This document shows, piece by piece, positions 6,661 to 12,535 of a DNA stretch of 14,851 bases. The first letter of the stretch is position 1. Each line of letters starts with the position of its first letter. Location: the NCBI GenBank assembly GCA_937973565.1, contig CALJKQ010000114.1, forward strand, positions 1-14,851, read 5' to 3'. The DNA comes from an uncultured Saprospiraceae bacterium (GTDB taxonomy: Bacteria; Bacteroidota; Bacteroidia; Chitinophagales; Saprospiraceae). The position numbers were made by a program, and so were the translations under genes. The notes below the pieces were generated by a model, which worked only from the letters and a program-made list of their open reading frames with translations, was not told where the DNA came from and made no database searches.

Positions 6661-7983
6661 ATGACAAAAACAGCAAGCAATATTAAGGTAGAAAAGCCCA
6701 AAGGTAAACTTGGAATACTGCTTCCAGGATTGGGCGCTGTTGCCACCACTACAATTGCAGGGGTAGTAGCAGTAAACAAAGGATTGTCAGAGCCTGTGGG
6801 TTCTTTGACTCAAATAGGTAGAATGAGAGTTGGTAAGAGAACTCAGAAAAATAATCCCCTGATCAAAGAAGTGGTGCCAATCCATCCACTGAAAGATGTA
6901 GTATTTGGTGGTTGGGACATTTACGAAGACAATGTGTACCAATCTGCTGTCCATGCAGAAGTTTTGGATAAAAAGTTGTTGGATCAACTCAAACCCCAAC
7001 TTTCTAAGATAAAGCCTATGCGTGCTGTATTTGATCCCATGTACGTTAAAAGGCTGGATGGAAAATTTGTCAAAAAAGGCAAGACCAAAATGGATTTGGC
7101 CAAAGCCATAATGAAGGACATTGAAACCTTCAAAAAAGAAAATAAATGCGACAGGCTGGTAATGGTTTGGTGCGGATCCACTGAAATATATATTCAGGAA
7201 TCTGAAGTACACCAGTCATTGGCTGCTTTGGAAAAAGCAATGAAGGAGAATCACAAAGATATTCCTCCATCTATGCTCTATGCTTACGCAGCCATTAAAA
7301 TGGGAGTTCCTTATGCCAATGGAGCACCGAATCTTTCATGCGACATTCCCGCTCTGGTAGAATTGGCGGAAAAAACGCAGACACCCATCGCCGGAAAAGA
7401 TTTCAAAACAGGACAAACCCTCATGAAAACGGTAATTGCACCGGGTTTGAAGGCACGTGCCCTGGGCGTAGACGGATGGTTCTCTACCAACATTTTAGGT
7501 AACAGAGACGGAGCTGTTTTGGATGATCCGGATAACTTCAAGACAAAGGAAGTTTCTAAACTCAGCGTACTGGAAGAAATATTTGAGCCTGAGTCACAGC
7601 CTGAGTTGTACAAAGACATGTATCACAAGGTTCGTATCAATTATTACCCACCCAGAGGTGACAACAAAGAAAGTTGGGACAATATCGATATCAGAGGCTG
7701 GTTGAATTACCCTATGCAGATCAAAGTAAACTTCCTCTGCAGAGACTCAATATTGGCGGCACCTATTGTTTTGGACCTTGCTCTCTTCCTTGATTTAGCG
7801 AAAAGGAGTGGAATGTATGGAATTCAGGAGTGGTTGTCATTTTATTTGAAATCACCTCAGGCTCCCAAAGGCCTGCATCCTATCCACGATATCTTTAAGC
7901 AGCTCAACAAGTTGGAAAACACACTGAGACACATTGCCGGTGAAGAATTGATCACCAACTTGGGGCTCGATTACGGAAAATAA
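6661..7983 (+). CDS. ino1: myo-Inositol-1-phosphate synthase (MIPS)
   Basis: A 440-residue cytoplasmic NAD-dependent isomerase converting glucose-6-phosphate to 1L-myo-inositol-1-phosphate, the soluble precursor of inositol lipids. The N-terminal Rossmann motif is GILLPGLGAVATTTIAG (residues 18-34). Further family landmarks are VVPIHPLKDVVFGGWDI, DRLVMVWCGSTE, YANGAPNLSCDIPAL, and the active-site block KVNFLCRDSILAAPIVLDLA, which carries the catalytic lysine and the conserved DS-x3-A-x2-V-x-D-L pattern. Length matches bacterial MIPS. I start at ATG 6661, 11 bp after the preceding stop and preceded by GAAG, rather than an in-frame upstream TTG that overlaps the previous gene. Within the locus it supplies the head group for the CDP-alcohol transferase and, indirectly, the Aur1-like enzyme. 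It is the last gene before the internal hairpin terminator. Confidence 0.92.
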   Translation: MTKTASNIKVEKPKGKLGILLPGLGAVATTTIAGVVAVNKGLSEPVGSLTQIGRMRVGKRTQKNNPLIKEVVPIHPLKDVVFGGWDIYEDNVYQSAVHAEVLDKKLLDQLKPQLSKIKPMRAVFDPMYVKRLDGKFVKKGKTKMDLAKAIMKDIETFKKENKCDRLVMVWCGSTEIYIQESEVHQSLAALEKAMKENHKDIPPSMLYAYAAIKMGVPYANGAPNLSCDIPALVELAEKTQTPIAGKDFKTGQTLMKTVIAPGLKARALGVDGWFSTNILGNRDGAVLDDPDNFKTKEVSKLSVLEEIFEPESQPELYKDMYHKVRINYYPPRGDNKESWDNIDIRGWLNYPMQIKVNFLCRDSILAAPIVLDLALFLDLAKRSGMYGIQEWLSFYLKSPQAPKGLHPIHDIFKQLNKLENTLRHIAGEELITNLGLDYGK

Positions 7984-7994
7984 ATTATAAGCAC

Positions 7995-8017
7995 AGGAGG
8001 GGCAACCCTCCTTTTTT
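7995..8017 (+). terminator. Intrinsic terminator-like hairpin inside the lipid locus
   Basis: A perfect 7-bp stem, AGGAGGG (7995-8001) and CCCTCCT (8006-8012), closes a GCAA tetraloop of the stable GNRA class and runs directly into five more T residues (8013-8017). This is a textbook Rho-independent terminator. It starts 12 nt after the inositol-phosphate synthase stop and ends 9 nt before the PgpA-like start, leaving no room for a new promoter between them. The downstream three genes must therefore be read by partial read-through or from a promoter inside the upstream gene. Confidence 0.85.
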
Positions 8018-8026
8018 ATTCATGCC

Positions 8027-8500
8027 ATGAATTCAAATATTGCAGCCAAAATGGTAGCCACCTTTGGTGGGGTAGGCTATCTGCCAAAAGCGCCAGGCAC
8101 CTGGGGTAGCATGGTGGCTGCAGGTATTTATGCTCTATTGGGGACATACCTCTCACATTCAGGCCTTCTTACTTATATATTAATCGCATTTATCATTGTC
8201 ACGTATATAGCTGGCATTTGGTCAATTAACAAGGTAAAAGAGGAGTGGGGCAGTGATCCTTCAAGGGTTGTAATTGATGAGGCCTGTGGTATATTTGTGA
8301 CCTTACTCCCTGTAACGTTCAGCTTGTCAAATGCATTTTTAGGACTGGTATTGTTCAGGGTATTTGATATCTGGAAGCCATTGGGCATCAGGAAAATTGA
8401 TCAAATTGAAAGCCAGAATGGTCATACAGTTATGTTGGATGATGTAGCTGCCGGCATTTATGCTTCAGTGGTTTTGGGTTGCATAAATCTATGGCTATGA
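8027..8500 (+). CDS. pgpA: PgpA-family phosphatase, probable phosphatidylinositol-phosphate phosphatase
   Basis: A 157-residue membrane phosphatase of the PgpA family. All motifs are present in order: GYLPKAPGTWGS (residues 17-28), DPSRVVIDEACG (77-88, with D84 and E85), FRVFDIWKPLGIRKID (110-125), and MLDDVAAG (136-143). These metal-binding acidic residues are characteristic. PgpA removes the phosphate from phosphatidylglycerophosphate. In Bacteroides inositol-lipid clusters, a PgpA-like enzyme instead dephosphorylates phosphatidylinositol phosphate, and the gene neighbours here favour that substrate. Both readings remain possible because the sequence motif does not discriminate the head group. 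Two or three hydrophobic segments follow the first motif. It begins just after the hairpin terminator and its stop overlaps the next ATG (ATGA). Confidence 0.82.
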   Translation: MNSNIAAKMVATFGGVGYLPKAPGTWGSMVAAGIYALLGTYLSHSGLLTYILIAFIIVTYIAGIWSINKVKEEWGSDPSRVVIDEACGIFVTLLPVTFSLSNAFLGLVLFRVFDIWKPLGIRKIDQIESQNGHTVMLDDVAAGIYASVVLGCINLWL

Positions 8501-8931
8501 TCAAGAATACCTACCAGGCACTGAATGAAGCTAAAACCCAATCCCATGTAGGCTTTAGAAAGAGTTTTGTCAGGGCTTTGTTTACTTCCATCACAGCTAC
8601 CTGCGTTGATTTTTTATTCTCTATTTTTTCAAAAGAGGTTTTGGCCATTTACTATGTCACGGCTACCACTTTAGGAGGTCTGGCTGGCGCTACTACTTCT
8701 TTTTTGCTGGGAAGGATTTGGGTCTTCAACAAAAGAACCGGTAGATTGAGCAATCAGCTGCTCAGGTTTATTTTTACTAACTTCTTTTCTATTTTTCTTA
8801 ATACTTCAGGTGTATTTTTTATTGTTGAAAATTTTCAAATGCCATTTGTCTATGCCAGGGTAGGTGTGGCGTGCTTTGTAGGTTTCTTCTTCAATTTTTT
8901 AATGAACCGGTATTTTGTTTTTAGGTCATGA
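8497..8931 (+). CDS. GtrA-family small membrane protein
   Basis: A 144-residue protein with four hydrophobic segments arranged as two similar halves, each ending in a family signature: GRIWVFN (72-78) and NFLMNRYFVF (133-142). This is the GtrA fold. GtrA of phage and teichoic/O-antigen systems is thought to flip polyprenyl-phosphate-linked sugars across the inner membrane, but many members are uncharacterised. Here no partner glycosyltransferase (GtrB-like) is in the window, so flipping of a lipid intermediate from this locus is only a suggestion. I chose ATG 8497 because it overlaps the preceding stop as ATGA, the same arrangement as at the downstream junction; ATG 8491, two codons earlier, is an equal alternative. 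Confidence 0.82.
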   Translation: MIKNTYQALNEAKTQSHVGFRKSFVRALFTSITATCVDFLFSIFSKEVLAIYYVTATTLGGLAGATTSFLLGRIWVFNKRTGRLSNQLLRFIFTNFFSIFLNTSGVFFIVENFQMPFVYARVGVACFVGFFFNFLMNRYFVFRS

Positions 8932-9809
8932 AAAGGAAATTACTGGTCATTGCCAACCCCTTTTCCGGCACCAATGCCAAGAGTAATCTGGAAAAAAATC
9001 TTCAACGACTGAATGAAGAAGAGTTTTCGTTAGATGTTGTCTTCACACAATTTGCGGGACATGCTTCTGAATTGGCCAAAACAGGAATTTCAAGTGGCTT
9101 TGATATCATTGCCGCTGCCGGTGGAGATGGTACGGTCAATGAGGTAGCATCTGTATTGGCCGGCACGCAAACAACATTGGGCATCTTACCCAGTGGAAGT
9201 GGAAATGGCTTTGCTATGCACCTTGGCCTGGGACGCGACGCCATAAAAGCATTTGACATTTTAAAAAAGGGGCAAGATCTGTGGGTGGATACTTGTACAG
9301 TCAATGATAAATTTTTCATCAATGTTGCGGGCATTGGCTTTGATGCCAGGGTAGCTTATCTCACTAAATTCAACAAAAAGCGCGGCTTTATCCCATACCT
9401 TACTACTTCCCTGAAGGAAATAGGCAACTTTTCTCCACTGGATCTTGAAATTATCTGGGACCAGGGTACCCTGAATGGAAAATTTGCCGCAGCCATTGTA
9501 GCTAATGCGTCTATGTATGGCTATAACTTCACCATTGCACCTACTGCCGCTTTGGATGATGGCATGATGGATGTAATTTTACTGAAGGAAGCTCCTGTAT
9601 ATAAGTATTTACTGGCTTCCTACAGAATGTTGACAAAGACCATCCACTTGAGTCCATTGGTAACAAGTTTCAGAACCAAGGCTCTGGAGATTAAGATTTC
9701 AAAGCATGATTACTTTCACGTTGATGGAGAAGGCTTTGAAATGAAAGAAAACCTTTTATTTTCCTTAAAAAAGAAAAACATTAAAGTAATTGCCAATATC
9801 AACGGGTAA
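8928..9809 (+). CDS. Lipid kinase of the diacylglycerol/sphingoid kinase family (DagK/YegS-like)
   Basis: A 293-residue soluble or peripheral kinase with the DAGK catalytic domain. VIANPFSGT (7-15) is the nucleotide-side loop, AAGGDGTVNEV (63-73) contains the ATP-binding GGDGT signature, and ILPSGSGNGFAMHLG (86-100) is the second conserved block. HVDGEGFEM near the C-terminus is the usual terminal DGE motif. The family phosphorylates diacylglycerol, ceramide or sphingoid bases. In this locus two roles fit: recycling diacylglycerol released by the Aur1-like enzyme back to phosphatidate, or phosphorylating ceramide, for which related kinases are known in Caulobacter sphingolipid loci. The sequence cannot decide between them. 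Its ATG overlaps the GtrA stop (ATGA). It is the last gene of the run; I see no strong terminator between its stop and the convergent gene. Confidence 0.85.
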   Translation: MKRKLLVIANPFSGTNAKSNLEKNLQRLNEEEFSLDVVFTQFAGHASELAKTGISSGFDIIAAAGGDGTVNEVASVLAGTQTTLGILPSGSGNGFAMHLGLGRDAIKAFDILKKGQDLWVDTCTVNDKFFINVAGIGFDARVAYLTKFNKKRGFIPYLTTSLKEIGNFSPLDLEIIWDQGTLNGKFAAAIVANASMYGYNFTIAPTAALDDGMMDVILLKEAPVYKYLLASYRMLTKTIHLSPLVTSFRTKALEIKISKHDYFHVDGEGFEMKENLLFSLKKKNIKVIANING

Positions 9810-9904
9810 TCAACCTGCAGCGATATTTAGATTGCTATTATCAATTCCATTCAATTTTTAATGAGCCCATTTTCCAATTGTGTTATTATATATTTTGAAA
9901 AATA

Positions 9905-9922
9905 AAAACTTGTTGAAGTTTT
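9905..9922 (-). terminator. Weak A/T-rich hairpin after the radical SAM gene
   Basis: On the minus strand AAAACTT, loop CAAC, AAGTTTT forms a 7-bp stem immediately after the stop codon and is followed by TATTTTT. Only one G-C pair is present, so its strength as a Rho-independent terminator is doubtful. The remaining convergent spacer back to 9810 shows nothing else clear. Confidence 0.35.
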
Positions 9923-9924
9923 AA

Positions 9925-11004
9925 TCAAGCGAAAAGCTCGAGCTGTTGCCCCGATCTTGCCCTATATAAATCCAAATTGTATTGAAACCTGTCATCTTTT
10001 AGCATGTATAGTTTTTTTGCCATATTAAATTGTTGATGGATAATATCAGCAATTTTTCCACTGCCCTTCATGCGCTCCACAAATTGAGAACTGCCCAACT
10101 TGCCTCCAAACAATGACTTAATTTTATTGAGCACTTTTTCTTTTCTGTCGGGATATGTGTGTTCCAACCAGTTCGAAAAAATTTCTGCCAGGTCTCCATT
10201 CAGTCTTACAACGATGGGTACAAGCCGTCTGGCACCGGCTTCAGCTACTTTTTTTGCGAGCGGTAGAATATCAGAATCATTAAGTCCTGGAATGATGGGA
10301 GCTGCCAAAGCCGTAACAGGTATGCCTTCTTTACTCAATGCTTTGATGGTATCCATCCGCTTTTGAACACTGCTGGTACGTGGTTCAAGCACTCTTCTCA
10401 AATCTTCATCCAGGGTATTGATGCTGATGGAAACACTTATTAATTTGTATCTGTTTAGTTCTTTCAAAATATCAATATCTCTTAATATCAAAGAGTTCTT
10501 GGTAACAATACCAACAGGATGTTTGTATTTGAGAAAGATTTTCAATAGGGTCCTTGTAATTTCCAATTGCTTTTCTATGGGCTGATAACAATCTGTGTTG
10601 CCTGATAGCATAATGGGATGACCTTTCCAGCTCTTACTACGCAAAAGGTTTTCCAATAACTCGGGCGCATTCCTTTTGACTAAAATCCTGGATTCAAAAT
10701 CGAGACCTGCACTGTAACCCCAATAAGGATGAGTGTTTCTGGCGTAACAATATACACAGCCATGCTCACAACCCTGGTAGGGATTTAGTGAGTATTCAAG
10801 ACCTACATCAGGACTATCCACTTTGTTGACAATGGTCTTAGGATAAGTATCTATAAACTGCGTCTTAACCTGAATCTCTTTTCCTTCCCAATCCCATGCC
10901 CAGGGATTCTTATCCCTTATTTCATTGCTAAAGGGATTTTGTGTGTTGATCATGGCTCCTCGTCCTCTGACAGAAGGTTGAATAGTAGGAAGTTCAAACT
11001 GCAT
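9925..11004 (-). CDS. PA0069/SPL-type radical SAM protein with C-terminal clamp-binding-like motif
   Basis: A 359-residue radical SAM enzyme. The [4Fe-4S] cluster motif C-x3-C-x2-C is C79, C83 and C86 in YQGCEHGCVYCYARNTHPYW, the form seen in spore photoproduct lyase-related and PA0069-family proteins. GRGAMIN near the N-terminus and MLSGNTDCYQPIEK in the core also match that family. Members are widespread but, as far as I know, have no established reaction; a nucleic-acid-related role is often guessed from similarity to spore photoproduct lyase. The last residues, QQLELFA, contain QLELF, matching the QL(S/D)LF-type motif that binds the DNA polymerase sliding clamp. That would favour a DNA-repair function, but this is inference. 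It is a single-gene unit, convergent with the lipid locus and divergent from the M16 gene, with its own promoter among TTGTC repeats. Confidence 0.85.
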   Translation of the reverse strand: MQFELPTIQPSVRGRGAMINTQNPFSNEIRDKNPWAWDWEGKEIQVKTQFIDTYPKTIVNKVDSPDVGLEYSLNPYQGCEHGCVYCYARNTHPYWGYSAGLDFESRILVKRNAPELLENLLRSKSWKGHPIMLSGNTDCYQPIEKQLEITRTLLKIFLKYKHPVGIVTKNSLILRDIDILKELNRYKLISVSISINTLDEDLRRVLEPRTSSVQKRMDTIKALSKEGIPVTALAAPIIPGLNDSDILPLAKKVAEAGARRLVPIVVRLNGDLAEIFSNWLEHTYPDRKEKVLNKIKSLFGGKLGSSQFVERMKGSGKIADIIHQQFNMAKKLYMLKDDRFQYNLDLYRARSGQQLELFA

Positions 11005-11013
11005 TGCTCAGTA

Positions 11014-11075
11014 TTTTGTCTTTAACATGACAAATATATTGTCTTTTTGTCGTTTTGTCAATACTTATGACAAAA
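11014..11075. promoter_or_regulatory. Cluster of TTGTC/GACAA repeats overlapping the radical SAM promoter
   Basis: Six copies of a TTGTC half-site lie in 62 bp. Plus-strand TTGTC occurs at 11016, 11039, 11047 and 11055, the last three at an exact 8-bp period; its complement GACAA occurs at 11029 and 11069. They form two inverted pairs, TTTGTC-N8-GACAAA (11015-11034) and TTTTGTC-N9-GACAAAA (11053-11075). The density and spacing suggest binding sites for a dimeric or multimeric regulator. I cannot name the factor. Confidence 0.6.
11031..11061 (-). promoter_or_regulatory. Bacteroidota-type promoter for the radical SAM gene
   Basis: On the minus strand TATATTTG (complement of 11031-11038) exactly fits the TAnnTTTG -7 element, and TTG (complement of 11059-11061) lies 20 nt upstream at the -33 position. 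Transcription would begin around 11024, giving a leader of about 20 nt. Both elements overlap the TTGTC/GACAA repeats, so a bound regulator would probably block polymerase. Confidence 0.6.
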
Positions 11076-11167
11076 TTTATAACATAAATTATTTCACTAT
11101 TTATTAATATCTGTTTATCAATTAAATATAGTGTTTGTTAAAAGTACTTTATCTTAAAAAAAACAGA

Positions 11168-11195
11168 TTTGTTGGCAAAAGCTTTATTACTTTAG
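11168..11195 (+). promoter_or_regulatory. Candidate promoter for the M16 gene
   Basis: TTTG at 11168-11171 and TACTTTAG at 11188-11195 resemble the Bacteroidota -33 and -7 elements, with one mismatch in the latter and a slightly short 16-nt spacer. The predicted start would be just upstream of a leader holding GGAGA at 11206-11210, a good ribosome binding site for ATG 11212. Confidence 0.45.
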
Positions 11196-11211
11196 CACCT
11201 TAAATGGAGAT

Positions 11212-12501
11212 ATGAGAATCAATTGGAAAAAAGGACCGGGCTATCAGAAAATTGAGTCGTTTTCTTTTCCCGATTTTAAGAGTATCAAGCTGACAAACCA
11301 AATTCCTGTTTCTGTGGTCAATATGGGAACTCAGGAAATTGTCAGATTAGACATTGTATTCAGAGGGGCCAGATTGCTTGAAAACAAAAAGATGGCTTCG
11401 AAAATAACTTCTGCCTTGATGCGGGAAGGAACCCAAAATTTAAAATCCATTGAAATCGCAGAACAGGTAGATTTTTACGGTTCTGCGTTGCGAACCGGGG
11501 CGAACCTGGACTACACATTTTTATCCTTGTCGGGCTTAAGCCGTCATTTTGAAAAATTACTGCCCCTGCTGGAGCAAATACTCTACAGTCCTGTGTTCCC
11601 TGTTGATGAATTGGAAAAATACAAAAAGACCAACATTCAAAAACTACAATTGGACCTTTCCAAAAATGAATTGGTCAATTACCGGATATTTACTGAAAAC
11701 CTGTACGGCCACGACCACCCATACGGCTATAATACGGAAGAACAGTTTATTCAGGCAATAAATAGGGATGATTTGATTCAACACCACCAAATGGCATACG
11801 GCAATAACCATTGTTTTATGCTCCTGGGAGGCAAAATATCGGATCCCATGGTTCAAAGCCTGGATCGGTTTTTAGGCCACCAACAAAAAATCTCACCTCC
11901 GCTATATATGCCCGAAATAGGAGGAAATTCAGGCCATAAAAGAATCATTGTACCCAGTAAAAATAAACACCAGTCTTCCATTAAAATTGGCAGAAGGCTT
12001 TTCAACCGGCACCACAAGGATTTCGCCGGTTTTTATGTATTGAATACCATTTTGGGTGGATATTTTGGTTCTCGCCTGATGTCGAGTATAAGGGAAGACC
12101 AAGGTCTCACGTACAACATTTATTCGGTCATCGACCATCTTATTTACGATGGTTACTTCTACATCGAAACAGAAGTTGCCACCGGTACAGAAGAAAAAAC
12201 CATCGACGAAATCTACAAACAAATGGAATTGCTTAAAACGGAACCGGTTTCTGAAAACGAGCTGCAGATGGTTAAGAATTACCTGCTGGGCAATTTCCTT
12301 AATTTGATCGATGGCCCACTCAGTGTAATGTCATTTTTAAGGTCCCTCGAGTTGGATTTTGCCGACAAATCTCATTTCGAAAAATTTGTTCAGGAAATTC
12401 TTACTATGAATGCCGACACCCTTCAGCAACTGGCACAAAAGTATTTTGCTAAAGAAGATATGTTGGAAGTAATTGTGGGAGGCAACCTTTCAACCAACTG
12501 A
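11212..12501 (+). CDS. M16 (insulinase-like) peptidase-family protein lacking the zinc motif
   Basis: A 429-residue M16 family protein with the usual two homologous halves. The zinc-binding H-x2-E-H expected near residues 64-68 is replaced by KITSA (within MASKITSALMREGT), so it is probably not catalytic alone. The second-half R/Y pair that contacts substrate is present: R294 and Y301 in SIREDQGLTYNIY. Bacterial M16B enzymes often work as a pair, one subunit with the zinc site and one carrying the R/Y pair; this looks like the latter. In many Bacteroidota the two genes are adjacent, but no zinc-bearing partner is in this window. No signal peptide is visible, so it may act in the cytoplasm or be exported without one. 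A good ribosome binding site (GGAGA) supports ATG 11212. The next gene starts 34 bp downstream on the same strand. Confidence 0.85.
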   Translation: MRINWKKGPGYQKIESFSFPDFKSIKLTNQIPVSVVNMGTQEIVRLDIVFRGARLLENKKMASKITSALMREGTQNLKSIEIAEQVDFYGSALRTGANLDYTFLSLSGLSRHFEKLLPLLEQILYSPVFPVDELEKYKKTNIQKLQLDLSKNELVNYRIFTENLYGHDHPYGYNTEEQFIQAINRDDLIQHHQMAYGNNHCFMLLGGKISDPMVQSLDRFLGHQQKISPPLYMPEIGGNSGHKRIIVPSKNKHQSSIKIGRRLFNRHHKDFAGFYVLNTILGGYFGSRLMSSIREDQGLTYNIYSVIDHLIYDGYFYIETEVATGTEEKTIDEIYKQMELLKTEPVSENELQMVKNYLLGNFLNLIDGPLSVMSFLRSLELDFADKSHFEKFVQEILTMNADTLQQLAQKYFAKEDMLEVIVGGNLSTN

Positions 12502-12535
12502 TGCATACTTTGTTTATTCTCTAAATAGCAACTTT

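Noticed and set aside
7995..8002. AGGAGGGG as a strong ribosome binding site for the PgpA-like gene
   Set aside because: It is 24 nt or more from ATG 8027 and forms one arm of the terminator-like hairpin; no start codon lies at the usual spacing.
8479..8496. TTG 8479 as the start of the GtrA-like gene
   Set aside because: Two ATG codons follow at 8491 and 8497, and the latter overlaps the preceding stop as ATGA, matching the next junction.
11039..11062. 8-bp-periodic repeats as a CRISPR array
   Set aside because: Repeat units are only 5 bp with 3-bp gaps, there are no spacers of CRISPR size and no cas genes; they overlap a promoter.
12473..12535. GTG 12473 as the start of the UbiD-family gene
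   Set aside because: It overlaps the end of the M16 gene and adds 21 residues with no family resemblance; ATG 12536 begins exactly where the UbiD-like sequence starts.
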